A DNA stretch of 64,000 nucleotides from Scatophagus argus (GCF_020382885.2 NC_058493.1:20209499-20273498), one strand, 5' to 3'; shown: positions 13,001 to 25,558, numbered from the stretch's first letter. The notes: a model not told the origin generated them from the sequence alone. Numbers and translations are program-made.

Positions 13001-16000
13001 GTGCATCTTATTCCAAAATATGATACTGTTTAAGTATTTCTGTATGCTTTTAAATAACATGTTTATGTGGAAAAATAATCCAAAAATATCCAAATGAACT
13101 GTACACCAAAAATAAGTGCCTTCAATTTGTTTGGCTTATCCTGATAGCAGGTTTACTTTAAGTACCAGACTATTTTAAATGTTTAATATGTGAAAAGCTA
13201 AATCAGTCTATTCACAAAAATGTTTTTAACTTACTGAACAACAAACTCTTTTTTTATTATTCAAAGTACAATGAACAAATGTTTCTATGTATCGCCTTAC
13301 ATGCTATTCAAGCAAGGATGGCTTGTGTGCTAAATCCATGTTTTTGTTTTTGTTTCCCCTCCTCTCCAGTGGACCAAGATGTCCGATACACAGCAGTGAG
13401 CAGTTTCATTTTCCTGCGTTTCTTCGCTCCAGCAATTCTCTCCCCCAACTTGTTCCATCTACGGCCGCACCATCCAGTAAGTCTGATTTTTAAAACAAAC
13501 ACACATGCAAGCAACGTACACACATGTCGCTAATAAGTGCCACTGAAAATATTTAGCTAAAAATAATTTTGATTATATAACCTGGTTTTCCTCAGCAGAT
13601 TTCCTCAGCAGAATGTGTTTAGTTGACCTGAATGCTTTTCTGTTCCCATGATGTAAAAGCTGAAGTTCAAAGTTCACTCTTAACTTTGGAAACAGTAATT
13701 CTTTGGTTCATATAGCCCAACCAGGTCCACTTTCAGGCTCTATTTCATGTTGCCAGTACAGATCTTTTATGAAATGGTCAAGCAGGATAACTTATTTCTC
13801 AAGACTTCTTTTTTTTTCGTGTCTTTTTGTCTCTCCAGGATCCCGCCACATCTCGAACCCTCACCCTCATCTCCAAGACGATCCAGACTCTTGGAAGTCT
13901 CGCCAAGTCTAAATCTGTAAGTTTCTCTGCTTCAAGTGTGTTTTCTGATTTTCATTGCTGTGACCACACTGGACTCTAAAAAGTTGAATTCAAACACAGC
14001 TTGCTGATCTCTCTCTCTCTTGTCACTCTGTCTTTTCCTTACTTCTATTCCTGTCAAGGCCAATTTCAAAGAGTCCTACATGGCTGCGTTTTATGAATAC
14101 TTCAATGAGCAGAAATATGCGGATGCTGTGAAGAATGTGAGTGTTCAGCTTCATTGCTTGTTACATGCAATAAATGTGCCAGTTTGTAGATCAAGTATGT
14201 TCTATTCTCTTTATTCCCTTTTTTTTTAAACCAAAGGGGAGACATTTGAAAAGAACTGAAAACATAGCGTGGATATAGGGGATTTACCACCACAGTAACT
14301 ATGTTGTTATATGACATTCTTTTTTTGTTTGTATACGCAAACTTGGCCAACAAAGCTGATTCTGATTTATTTCCTTCTGCAGTTCCTGGACCTGATCTCT
14401 ACCTCTGGCAAGTGGGACCAGAAGAGTATTGAGACACCAATCATGCTCAAAGAGGGGTAAGGAGCCAGCCTATTGTTAAACTGACATTCATAGAATGAAA
14501 CAGCCAAATATTATAAACAGAAAGTGCGCCTTTAAAATAGTTCTCTCAACACCACTGCTAAGAAGTATGTGATGTTAGGTTAATTAATTTAGAGTGCTTA
14601 TGACATGGTAATTTGAGTTTTTGTAATCATATTAAAAGCTTCTGTGTTTTGTGGCTTTTAGCAAAACATCAGTCACCTTTTCGGTGCTGATGACGCAGCA
14701 TCAGTGTTTGTTTTTTATTAAGGTTGTCTTGCAATTGCTTCTAAATTGAGACAGGATAGCTATATCGACTCTTAAGGCTGAACTGTCCAGACTTTAACAG
14801 AAATGTTCGACATTTGGGGAAATGTTAGCTTTCTGATGGTGAATTAGATTTGAAGATTAACTCCTCTCACGGGTCTGTCTGGTGAATATGGCGCTATGGT
14901 AAACTATTTAGCATAACTGGAAACTAGCTAGCCTGGCTCTGTACGAGGGTAACGTAATCCACCTGTCACCACCTCTTAAGTTCGCCAGTTAACTTGTTAT
15001 GTAGTGATAGTTTAAACTGTTCAAAAACTTAAGTGTATAAATGCTTATTCTCTGTTTTACTCCGGACTATTTCTTTTCTGTCTGGAAATCATTTACTTCT
15101 TGGAGATTACACGAGTGGCCTGGCAACTGCTCAAAGGCAGGAAATACGTGTAATCTCCTGTAAAATGGCACATTTTTTGCTCTAATGCTTTGGTTCCTGT
15201 ACAAATTAAACAAACAAGCTATAAGATGTTAATTGGTGAACTTCAGAGGTTGCCAGATTATGTCACCATTGGACAGAGCCATGTGAGCTTTTTGCAGTTG
15301 TTATGCTAAACGAGGCTAACTGGCTGCTGGCTGGCCGAGTCATATTTATCAAACAGACAGGAGAGCCGTGTCAATCTTCTCATCCGACTCTGCCAGAATA
15401 AGCAAACAAGTGTGTTCCCAAACAGTCAATCTTGTCCCCTAAGATGACATTAAAGTGGAGCTGGATTGCATTGGACGCCTCATGGCCTGTTTCCAAAGTG
15501 AACAGTTACAGTAAAGATACACCCGAGACTGTAAACTGAGCACTTTCTAACAACACATGGGCCGTTGTTTTGATAATATCTCTAATGAGGCTGTAAAGGG
15601 GAGGAGAGTTTCCAGTTGACAGTAGTTGTGCCAGCTCCTCTCTCATCAACATCCCCACCCTCTTTTGTTTCTGCTACCGGGCGTAGGAGTGTAAAGCTCA
15701 CTATAAAGAGGGTTGATGGGAAGGGGTCAAAAGGCACGAAGGGCAGGTAAGAGCTTCTCTGTATAAAGGCTTCGCCCTTGTGACCCCCTGTGTGTGCACT
15801 GTAAACCCCCACACCCAACCCCATCCAAACCAAGCCGGCCATTTTCTCTCTCACCGACATCATGCACTACTGTAGATGCTGGTGCACTTTACTTTATATC
15901 TGGCCTCCGTATAAGCAACTTATCAAGCGACTGTTACACTGTCTGACACTGTGTGATGGATTTTATCCTTTCTGCATTCATGTGGCAGTAGACTGATACC

Positions 16001-19000
16001 TACAGTGACTGTAATGGTATAAAGTAAAGTGTTCAACCTAAACCTTTAAGCCTGCTTACCCAGAGGGAGTCACTAGTGCTGGTAGTCCTTCACGTTTCTC
16101 GCCTTGCTAGACATGCTTGGTGTAACAGTGACAGCAGGGGTTGGTTAATGTGCAAACATTTCTGGGATCTCATATCTGCCCGCATCATGATCCTTTCTAC
16201 CCCTTTGTCCAGACTGTGACCGCATCATTACCATACACAGTAGAGTTTCCAGCACGGCTCCAGGCATATATGGGAGATGAGAATCCAGCACATTCTTGGC
16301 TCAGTAGAGTGAAAAGAGAACAAATCTTCCCATGGGAGAGTAGTAACTTTGGTGTTTAGAACCCTAGAGATTCATACTTCATATATCCTGTGAAACTCAG
16401 CTCCAAAACAAAAACATCCTCGTCTTGACTCTCCCTTTAAGGACCATACTGGTGATTTTACATGTTTTAGGCCATTAATAAGAAATAAGAAATTTCCATT
16501 GGTTCATTTTCCAAAGAGTTCCATCACTTTGTGGACTGATTTCGTTAAAGGTTACAGGCTCACTTGTTCTGTTAGTTTTATTACAGTGGAAAATTAATTC
16601 AAGGATTAGAAACTTCCTTGAGGTAGCTAATCCGTCACAGTGGACTTTTATTTACTTGTTGGTAAATGAGCTGCAAGCTGTGAAACACAGCATTCATTGA
16701 GCTTTTTGATGTTGTTAGAAAATCAGTCAGCAATTAAAGGTTTACTGTGAGTTTCTTGTAGGGCGGGAACCAACAATTATTTCATTATCGATGATGTTCC
16801 GCAGATTATTTTCTCAATCTGCTGTGTTATCTATAAAATACTAGTAAACAGTGACACATATCCATCTGAGTTTCCCAGATTCTGATGTGACACCTTCAAA
16901 AACATTTCAGTTTACGGTGTTTTAAAACACAGAAAAGCGCTAATTCCTCACACTGGAAAAACTGGAATCAGATCTTTTTTGGTAACCCATTGCAGCCTAT
17001 AGGACACCACCAGGACACATTTACAAAATGCTTCCTGTCTATGACCACATTACAAACATTACATGATAATATAGCTTTGATGTTACAAAAAGAAAATAAA
17101 CACAGCATGAATTGTTCAGTGTGATGGAGTATCAATTTCAAGTTTGAAGTCATTGCAAGGTTTTATAATGTACAGAAAACGTACATTATGTATGTATGTT
17201 ATGTAAATCTTGTGCAATGACTTGAAATGTCAGCAGTGATTTATACACAATTTAAAGGTGAAATATTCAAAAACACTGGTAGCTTTGTCTGCTATTCCAT
17301 CCCCCATTTTGACTCATAGACTATCTATGAGTGCTGTACCAAAGGTTTTTTTAACATGTACAGCAGTGATGAATACAAGGAAAGCATGTAACTTATCCAG
17401 AATGAAATGTTTGTTTGTTACTGATATTTTATGCAATTAATTTATGCTCTTTTAGCACTGCAGACATACTTAAAGGGAAAGAGAAATAAAAATGTCCTGA
17501 TATATTTATGCATGAGCTTATCTTTCATTGTTTTAAGTTATATTTCTCTCACCCATTTTTTCCCCTCAGGTTTATGATAAAGAGGGCACAAGGGAGAAAG
17601 CGCTTTGGAATGAAGAACTTCAAGAAGAGATGGTTTCGCCTCACCAACCACGAGTTTACCTACCACAGAACCAAAGGTGAGGTCAAAGGTTTCTTGCGAT
17701 ATTCATAGTTTCATTGTGTTCTCGTTTGTTTACGGCACTGTGTGTGCTTATTTAAGAATCAACAAGAGGGAGAGAATCCGCCAAGTGTGCATTCAGCCTG
17801 AACACAATGTGCCTTCGACACATGGGCTGGAGGTCGGGTTACAGGCAGTGCATTTGTGCTGCTTCCAAACAGGTTCAGGAAAAATCAAATATACTCAGTC
17901 GGTATACTGACTAAAAAACAGTGTAGCTTTTTAGTTCTTAAACGATGGATGCTGTTGCCCCACAATTATATGCACGAAGGATATAAAGCAGCTAAGGCAA
18001 ACTGCAAATAATAGTGCAAAATTTAAAATAGGAGGACATACAGTTCTATTGACTCAAGTTCATATATATACGGTAATTATTATTTTTACATATTCCTCCA
18101 TGCTTTGCTTCTCCCTTCTCATGACTGATGTGTTTCCTTTTACCTCCAGGTGAGGGAGCTCTGTGCAGCATTCCCATAGAAAACATTCTGGCTGTGGAGA
18201 GGCTAGAGGAGGAGTCTTTCAAGATGAAAAATGTAAGGACCCTACACCGCAACTCCCATGAAATCTTTGAGTATTTGGTCCGAATCACTTCAACAAGTCT
18301 ATAGATTCTTCTCTCACTGCCTGGCCCTTTTCCCTCCCCCAGATGTTCCAGGTTATTCAGCCTGAACGCGCTCTCTACATCCAGGCCAATAACTGTGTTG
18401 AGGCGCGCGACTGGATCGACATTCTGACCAAAGTCAGCCAGTGCAACCGCAAACGCTTGAGCACCTACCATCCTTCAGCCTACCTCAACGGCCACTGGCT
18501 CTGCTGCAAGCTCTCAGCAGACACGGCTCCTGGGTGTACACCCTGCACCGGGTACGTGAAGTTGTTAAAATCTGTCCGACGTCAGATTCCTATCCTTTGT
18601 TTTCACTTTCTCACTCTCCTGTATGCTTCTGTTTTCAGCGGCCTCCCTGCAAACATCCAGCTGGATGTAGATGGAGACAGAGAGACGGAGAGGATTTATT
18701 CACTGTTCAGCACATACATGAGTAAACTCATCAAGATGCAAGGTCAGACACTGACAAGCGTGTTCGTGAACATGCATGTACATGACTGCATAATTCTAAT
18801 GTTTATCCGTTCGTCCTCTTTGTCCTGTCTCTCACTGTGCTGCACGACTTCCCCTGCAGAGGCCTGTGGCAGTAAGTCTGTGTACGATGGCCCCGAACAG
18901 GAAGAGTACTCCAGCTTCGTCATCGATGACCCCCAGGAGACCTACAAAACCCTGAAACAGATTGTTTCGGCCGTGCAGACCTTGGAGCAGCAGCACACCA

Positions 19001-19580
19001 AGTACAAACGAGACAAGTTCAGGAAGACAAAGATAGGCAGCCAGTATGTAATCTCTTGTTGATTTATGCCTGTAGCTCGGATTTTATGTTTTCTTTTAAA
19101 CTCCAGTTATTGTATATATGATGCAAAGGAGGCTGTGGGAAAAACGGCTAGTTATGAAACTGTAAAATCTAGATTGATGGTGAGAAACCTCCTTTTTGGA
19201 CCAGCAGACGTATAGTCCACAACTGCCTCTTAACATGTACAAAAATATGCTGGAGATTAAATGAAGCACTATAACATTTCAAATAACTGTAACATCTGCT
19301 CTGAGCTGATTCCTGGACTTTCCCTTCAGCCCAGTTGTATTAGCACTTGGTTTGGACCTTTGTGGATATTTCAGGCTCTAGCACTGCTCAAATCCTAATA
19401 ATCCTGACAGAAAATGTTGATATTTGTGGTTATTTCATTCCCCAGAGACGACTCTGTGATGTCCTGCCAGCCAATAAACACAATCTTTCTCTTTGTTTCC
19501 CCAGGGAGCATCCAATTGGAGACAAGAGTTTTCAGTGCTACATCCGCCAGCAGTCTGAGAGCTCCACTTACTCCATCTAG
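920..19580 (+). CDS. rasa3: Ras GTPase-activating protein 3 (3' 21 coding exons; 5' end outside window)
   Basis: Rasa3 (GAP1-IP4BP) is a membrane-bound GAP that switches off Ras and Rap1. Exons read: 920-1014, 3577-3653, 8132-8212, 8323-8395, 10179-10252, 10349-10453, 10985-11141, 11264-11412, 12107-12221, 12347-12421, 12508-12631, 13370-13476, 13839-13916, 14059-14136, 14383-14456, 17570-17676, 18150-18232, 18343-18551, 18639-18742, 18860-19043, 19505-19580. All junctions are GT..AG and phases agree throughout. The domains in order are the end of C2A, C2B (8132-11141, [17 protein letters not shown]), RasGAP (11264-14456, with the probable arginine finger in TIFRGNSL and the [12 protein letters not shown] motif), PH (from 17570, [20 protein letters not shown]) and a Btk-type zinc motif (H..CC..C, within 18343-18551). 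The C-terminus is [10 protein letters not shown]. The visible part is about 740 residues; human RASA3 is 834, so about 93 N-terminal residues lie upstream. The truncation is caused by the window edge, not decay. Confidence 0.97.
1033..1080. repeat. (CA)n microsatellite just downstream of a rasa3 donor
   Basis: About 23 CA units, with one interruption near 1054, start some 18 nt after the donor at 1015. They are complementary to the (TG)n tract on the other side of the exon. Confidence 0.95.
1081..3576 (+). other. rasa3 intron
   Basis: No exon was recognised between the rasa3 exons ending at 1014 and starting at 3577. The notable content is a short (CA)n tract at about 2659-2681 and a purine-rich patch near 2770-2830. 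Confidence 0.6.
3863..3972 (-). repeat. Fragment of a dispersed 'gctaacatgctaac' repeat family
   Basis: Read on the minus strand, the segment (tgctaaactaagatg ... cattagcatttag) resembles the family represented in plus orientation at about 30762-31128. It is assigned by eye only. Confidence 0.4.
4851..5210 (-). mobile_element. tRNA-headed SINE with (TTC)n tail
   Basis: On the minus strand the head carries a tRNA-like A box (TGGCCTAGAGG, 5190-5200) and B box (GGTTCGATTCC, 5147-5157). A body including gtgcccttgagcaaggcac follows, then AATAAAG and a (TTC)n tail at 4851-4871. This is the layout of a pol III-transcribed SINE and not of a tRNA gene, because no cloverleaf 3' half is present. Confidence 0.8.
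8497..8894. mobile_element. Decayed non-autonomous DNA-transposon copy
   Basis: The left end (ctaaatggacaaaagtatgt) and the inverted right end (tctaaattgccaaaataagt) are similar, forming imperfect terminal inverted repeats about 400 bp apart. The interior resembles a common fish transposon-derived repeat but carries no coding capacity. Family naming would need a library search. Confidence 0.5.
8895..10178 (+). other. rasa3 intron remainder
   Basis: No exon was recognised. A GC-richer, non-repetitive segment at about 9560-9800 stands out from the AT-rich surroundings. Confidence 0.5.
10600..10850 (+). repeat. Dispersed repeat, copy 1 of 2
   Basis: This intronic stretch aligns by eye with 58258-58694. 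Both share 'ctgtttttg', a following '...aaatgctcca'/'aaagctccat' block and the end tataaaaatattgat. The copy here ends near gcagctttaaa. Confidence 0.5.
11601..11977 (+). mobile_element. SINE-like element, copy 1 of 3
   Basis: It starts gggcggcacgg, has a tRNA-like B box (GGTTCGAATCC) and ends in (ATGG)n. It is flanked by an 11-bp duplication with one mismatch (11590-11600 and 11978-11988). The A box is altered (tgctgcagtgt). It lies in a rasa3 intron within the RasGAP region. Copies 2 and 3 are at 29478 and 46349. Confidence 0.85.
14796..15450. mobile_element. Foldback element with ~250-bp inverted arms
   Basis: The left arm (gaaatgttcgacatttgggg ... tagcctggctctgt ... aagttcgccagttaac) reappears inverted on the right (gttaattggtgaacttcaga ... 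cagagccatgtgag ... gtgttcccaaacagt). A near-central inverted pair, ggagattacacg and cgtgtaatctcc, lies at about 15102-15158. There is no coding capacity. Confidence 0.7.
16763..16905 (+). repeat. Dispersed 'attatcgat..attattttctc' repeat, copy 1
   Basis: The block ttcattatcgatgatgttcc ... gattattttctcaatctg ... tttcccagattctgatgtga is similar to 25345-25520 and resembles a common fish dispersed repeat. Confidence 0.45.
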
Positions 19581-22500
19581 CCGTGGCCATTTGTACTGTT
19601 TCTATGATGCCCACAACCAGCATTTTTTTTTTTAACTGCACAGAAATCCATTTTAACAATGCTCGGTGTCTAGTATTGAGTTTTAAATCTTTATTTCTAC
19701 TTAAAACAAGCTAAATTTCGCTTATTTCCAATGCAGCATATCTATGCTTGAAGATGTCCATTAAAGGAATGTTTAACTTTTCTGGAAGCAGGTGATTCCG
19801 ATTTGGAAACACGTTTCACCTGGCTGGCTTCTTTGTTCAGTTTTAAGGAGAGTTTTAAGAGTCAATACCAGACTGAATGAGCCGTGTAGATGGACTTTTT
19901 TTGCAGCGTCTCAAGGTGCATCACTCCAAATTTTGGAGAACAGACCTCAGATCAGCAAGAAAAAAAGAGGAACAATTGTGGAGGAAAGGAGGGATACGAA
20001 TGAAGAGATAATCATACCATGCGTCTATTGGGGTCTCCTTTCTGTGATGTGACGAGAGAACAAACGTTTTCACTGGACAGTTTTGACAGTGACCGACACG
20101 CACTTTAATCGCCTCCAAATCTATGGATGAACAAGCCTCGCAGCACACTTTCAAAAAGCTTATTTTATCTGTTTGATTTGTATCTGGTTATTTTCATGGT
20201 TGTTGAAATGATCCTTTGTATTTCACTCTAGAAGGAAGGAAGGAGTCTATTTTTTTTCCCTTTCTGGGTGGTGTTGTCCCTGTGTACCTTTTGTCCCTAA
20301 CCTCCTCAGGAAGGCTGTGCAGTTCGAGGGCACACAAGAAGGGATTGTCAGGACCAATCACAGCCAAGAGCAGCTTGATGTTAGCTATCAAAAATCACTC
20401 CACGGACAATTTTATCCCTTCTTTTTAGTCTGTAGCAACCAAGTGCTAACACATGTATAGGTTTTCACGTTTCATTTGAAACCTCGTTCTGTTGTGGTCT
20501 GAATATCGTGCTCCTGTGTAACCAGTACCTTGGTTAAAGGAATAGCTTGTCTGTGGAGAGTTTTTTTCTTTTCTTACGCGTACACTGAGGCAGACAAATT
20601 TCATGGATTTCTGTCTGTTTGTATGCAGTTTGAATGTATGTTGAACAGTTTGCTTAGCATGGCCGACTTAAGTTGCAGCTTCTCAAAGATAAAATACACT
20701 CAGTGGCTGATTGGTTAAACTCCATCTTGATCTCCGTATATGAGCAAAGAAATTAGATTATGTCTAACTTCAGAGCCAGTTTCTTTTGATGTCTGGGCCA
20801 GATTAACTCACTGGGACCTCAGGGTAAAAATGTGCCATTGACTTCCACAGTCTAACCATTATATAAACTGTATTAATGATTTACTTACATTGTACTTTCA
20901 GATGCCACTTTATTTGGGACTCTTGTATGGTCTATTACAATTCTGCTGTAATTTCTGTCTTTAGGAAGTTTATAAAATTCAGTTGCTGAAGTTAATTCAA
21001 TTATATGTTTGGACGTTTGGTCATAGTTAAAGGTGCACTGGACTACATTATAATTAGAAATGTTCTTGTCTTTCCTGTTTAGATACATGATAGGGGCAGG
21101 ACATTAGAAACACCACTGAATATAATGCAGTCCTATAGAAGACGATTACTTTGACCTCAGTGCAAATCGTATAAATGAATTAACAATATCTGAACACTAT
21201 AAACATCAGTCATTAATGGCAGAACAGTTGTGTTGGATTGCATTGGGTTGTACAACGAAGTGTCCACCTAGTGTTTATAGTAGTGTGTGTACAGAATTAT
21301 TGGGTTGCTGTCCATTTTGCCCACTTGGTAGATATGCACACACGTCCATGGTGAGCAAGTATTAGTAAGTAATTCCAGAAAAGTAGTTTAAACCGAAATG
21401 TTACTGTTGTTTGTTCATAAAGCTGAAAATAGTGTATTTTGCCTCTTTTAAAAGGAGCTTATTCTTGTTCCTGACATCCAGAAGCTGAGCTCAGCTAGGC
21501 TAATATATTCATACACGTATGTCAAAGACCATCAACATACCTTCAAACAGCATGCAGACGTAATAAAAACGTGTTTGTTTTCCTCTGTGTAAATCAAAAG
21601 GTAGCCAAAAACAGAAACTGTGTTGGCACAGCTCTTAAACAAGGATGGTTTTTAGCTGAACTTTTAATTAATGCATATACTAACATTTTAACCAGTCTTG
21701 GCACGAGTTATGGTTGTGAAATGGATAGTGTATTACTGGTTGTGTTGCCCCATTGGCTGCCTGATAATGTAGTTCTTCTGTTTAGTGAGATTAGCTCTGT
21801 CTTACTTGGGCAAAACTGCATTCTGTAGTTTAAAACCTTATTTATGCGCGTTCCTCTGAGAAACTGCCTGCTGTGAATCTTACCCATCAGCACCCCAGAA
21901 TCTTTTGAAGGTACAGGATTTATTATTGTTCACCAGTTGTGTTGTTCTGTGCAGCATTCATGTTCATCAGCACTCACTCTTGCCAAACCAGAGCATGTGA
22001 AGTTTAGTTGTAGTCATGGCGACGGTAGCCTCCACAGTCACTTTTGTGCTGCCAGGTGATTACGAACCTCGACTTTTCTTTTTTTTACTTTTTTTTTTGT
22101 ATTTTCCTAAACTAAATAGCTGATTTATGTAACCTCATGGATGTTCATGTGATTACAGGGTCCCTTCCAGTGCCAGTCATCACTTTTATAAAATTCTCTT
22201 TTTGAAAAACAAACAAACAGAAAAGTCCCTGTTAAGATACGTTTTTTATATATATATATACATATATATATGTCAATACCTGTTCTGTTTTAAAAACAGA
22301 CAAGCAGTTATTCTGATGACATCTTTCTCTTTGTCGATTACGTTGATCTACGAACTATAAGGAAGGTTCTTAGCAATTTGACTCTGTTTTCTATCTTTGT
22401 CTTGTCATACAGAAATCTCTCTGTGTATCCAAACTGAATGACCTGTGTGTGTGTGTGTGTGTATGTGTGTGTGTCTGTTTCACGTGTGTTTGTGAGTGTG

Positions 22501-23900
22501 CTTTCCTCAGTATGAGCATTAGTGACTGACACGACGGGTGATATTGCCAGTTGAATCAACCCAGTGTTACAGGCCAGGAAAGGAAGACTTCCACTTGTTA
22601 GAAAAAGAAAAAGTCGCTGCCTGTAATTATCTGATCGAGTGTATCCCCTCTTTCCTCTTGTATAGAACCACTGTTCCATTTCAAGGAACCTTTGCCAATA
22701 TATTCTCCCCAAAATATTTTATGGATCTAACAGTAATAACATTGACGAAACGTTAACCTCTGAACTTTAGTGAGTGTTTGTTTCCACCAGTTATTAACTC
22801 TCCTCAGGTTTATCAAACTCTGAAGTTTTTTGGTGTTTCTTTTTTTGCCAAGACTAAGGAGACTTGGACTGCATTATAAACCACCTGAACAGCTCTGTTT
22901 CTCATCCCTAACTTGGTAAATGCATTCATTATCATTTTCAGCAAAACCTTTCCAGAAACATGAGCTGAGTTGGTGGGGAAATGGTGGTTACAGTAACAGC
23001 AACTCCTCCACCCCAAAGCCCCACACAAAGGAATGACTTATGCAATAATGATGATTCAGCATGCAATAATATTAACACCCCCCATCCCCCACCCCATAAG
23101 CCCATCAAATTATCACAAATTAACAATGCACATCTGTTGACCTTTCGCATTAAAATGCCTCGTCTGATGAACACATATTATAAAGGGAGAACAGTGTATT
23201 TTGTACAAATATTTTAAAAGTATTAAAATAAGCCTGTTATATGTGTACATAAAACAGTTGGATGAATGGTGAAACTGTGATGTGTTTTTTTTTTCCCCTG
23301 AATAACTAAATGAAACCAATATTAATGCAAACTCAGGTGTCTGTGTCATTTGTTAAACGGTTCAGTTTGCCTCGAAAACCCACCGTACTTAACCACATCG
23401 ACCGCTTCATTTTATTTCACTTGAGGAAGACATTTTTGGAAAAATAAGTCAGTCATCAGTAAAATGTTACACAATCAGTTTCTGAAATGTCTCCAGTGTG
23501 CTCTGTCAGCTTTCTCAGTTGTCTGTGATCATGTACGAGGAATAATCAGATTTTTCCATAAAAACTTAAAATGGATGTCTTGCCAAATTGCCAAAAACAA
23601 ACAAAAACAAAACTTTTTACGAGTGTCTCTTCAGACCAGTGTCTGTCCTCCACGTCACGCGTACGTAAGTCAGCGTGAACGGCGTGAAAAGGACGCCAAC
23701 TGTCCCTGTCTTTCAATGAACAGCACATGCAGAGGATTTTTTTGTGCCAAAAGCATTATATTTCTTAAATCAATAACACATTACGTGATTCACTGTGGAG
23801 TTTTAAATGGCATGTTTCTTATCAATCTCCCTAATACATAAAGTGACTAAATGGTGGAGAGTTTATGAGTGGCTGGTGACATAACTCTTGCAAGCTACAC
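19581..23900 (+). other. rasa3 3' UTR region and rasa3-pros1 intergenic DNA
   Basis: No coding exon could be recognised after the rasa3 stop. A canonical AATAAA lies at 21562-21567 and ATTAAA variants near 19760 and 23220, so the 3' UTR is probably between 2 and 3.6 kb, but its end cannot be fixed by reading. The segment also holds a (TA)n patch around 22246-22271 and a (TG)n tract near 22443-22472. The short open frames are AT-rich and have no protein character. Confidence 0.6.
22443..22473. repeat. (TG)n microsatellite in the rasa3 3' region
   Basis: About 15 TG units with one interruption. Confidence 0.9.
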
Positions 23901-24273
23901 AGTCATTTATTTTTCTTGGGACTAAAAAAGCGTGCACTTCATTAAAAAAAAGAGAGAGAAGAAAAGAAAAGTTGCAGCTGTTCAGATTTGTAAAACCTGC
24001 CAGGAAGCCAGTCGAAGCTGCGACATGTTGGGGCTGAAGTAAACAACAACAACAACAGCAGCAGCAGCAGCAGCAGCAGAGTGCGTCAGTGCATGTTAGC
24101 TAGCAGCGCTCCCTAGCTGCCCCACAGCCTCCCGTCTGCTCTCCCGGCGGCCCCCCGCCCACCCCTCTACGAAAACACTTTCGGGAAGAATGAAGGTTTT
24201 TTTCCCCCCTCACACTGACTGTGCTCAGCCAGTCTTTACTCAGAGCCAAACCGTGGCCTAGAACGGCTTGACT
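23900..24273 (+). promoter_or_regulatory. Putative pros1 promoter/5' leader with CAA/CAG triplets and upstream ORFs
   Basis: This is the sequence before the pros1 start codon. It holds an (AAC)n run at 24042-24056 that continues as (AGC)n to about 24079, then a GC-rich stretch around 24110-24170. Three short upstream ORFs end before the main start: 24025-24042 (5 codons), 24093-24116 (7 codons) and 24190-24261 (23 codons). The main ATG at 24274 has A at -3. The transcription start is not visible, so it is an inference that these lie in the transcribed leader. Confidence 0.5.
24042..24079. repeat. CAA/CAG triplet repeat upstream of pros1
   Basis: Five AAC units are followed by seven AGC units with no break, about 195 nt before the pros1 start codon. 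Confidence 0.95.
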
Positions 24274-25558
24274 ATGTGGAGAAAGAAACGGGCACTCAGG
24301 GAACCCTTGGCTTGTCTCGTATTTCTTGTGACGCTCGTCGATGCTTATCGATGTAAGTAAGTGTTTGCTTTTTTTTTGTAACATTTTCAAGTCTACGTAC
24401 TTTTTTTTTTTTTTTTTTTTTAGTGAGTCAGATTGAAAGCAGCTTTCAGCCTGGATGAAAGGTTTCAGGACTGCTTTTTTTTTTTTTTAAAAAAAAAAAA
24501 ACTTTTAACGTGAGAGCAGCAAACTGGGAACGGAAAGTGTGAGGGGTCATGACTCCTTTCTACACCGTGAAACAATGCTTGGTCAACATGAGCTGCTCGT
24601 TACAATAACTAGGGGGGTCATTTCTGCGAAATAACGGTTTCGCAATGCCTTTTTTTTTCCACCCCCCACGCCGATACACAAAAGAGTTATTAGGTTGTCC
24701 ACTTTGTCCATGCAGGCACCAGCCACATCAGCCATCTGTCATGAGGAAACAGAGGACCTAAATTCCTGCTGGAATCAGTCATGTGTTATTATAACGTAGC
24801 TGCATACGCCTGGTTGTATTAAACACACATGTGAGATTATCACTCGTGGTAAAGTGCGCAGAAACAGACTTGTTCGCTATAGACATGCAAACAACAGGAC
24901 TGACAATGGAAACAACTTTTGCACAGTATATTGAAGTGAGTGTTTCTACTGTGTGTGTGTGTGTGTGTGTGTCCCAGTCATGAGCCAGAGCACAGCCTCC
25001 CAGTTCCTGAGCAGGCACAGACGAGCCAACTCTCTGTTTGAGGAGAGCAGGAAGGGCAACCTGGAGAGGGAGTGCATCGAGGAGCTGTGCAACAAGGAAG
25101 AGGCCCGGGAGATCTTTGAGAATGAGCTAGAGACAGTAAGAGGAGCAGCAGACCCCTGATCTCACTGGTTTAGCCGGGTCCCGGGAGAGTAGTCTGATCC
25201 CAGACCTGTGAATCGACCCCACATCATTGACTTCATCAGGCTGATGATAGGGGATGATGAAGAGGAAGACGAAGTGAAAATCTGGCCATAGCTTGACCAG
25301 TGACAGCAAAGGAAAAAGCATAAGATCAGAGAAGAGATGCAACACATGATTATTTTCATTATTGATAAGTCTCCAGTTTATTTTCTTGATAAAATGTCAG
25401 ATTATTTCCTCTAAAAAAAGAAAATAGCTAATTATGAAACTCCCAGTATCCCGGATCTCAAGCTGATGTTTTCAGATTTTGTTTGACCTGCAGTTCAAAA
25501 TACAAATGGACTGCATTTCCAAGTTAGAGGATTAAGAAAGCCAGGAAGTATTCAAGTT

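Larger units (their letters stand above)
14457..17569 (+). other. rasa3 intron between RasGAP and PH exons
   Basis: A 3.1-kb intron holding a foldback element (14796-15450) and a dispersed repeat (about 16763-16905). No exon was seen. Confidence 0.6.

Noticed and set aside
920..19580. rasa3 as a truncated pseudogene
   Set aside because: All visible exons are open with consistent phases, and the missing ~93 residues are exactly those expected upstream of the window edge.
22981..23217. Short ORFs in the rasa3 3' region as small genes
   Set aside because: They are AT-rich or low-complexity, on both strands, with no family resemblance or splice context.
24042..24079. CRISPR-like or coding polyglutamine array
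   Set aside because: A simple triplet run without spacers, upstream of the start codon and interrupted by stops in the neighbouring frames.
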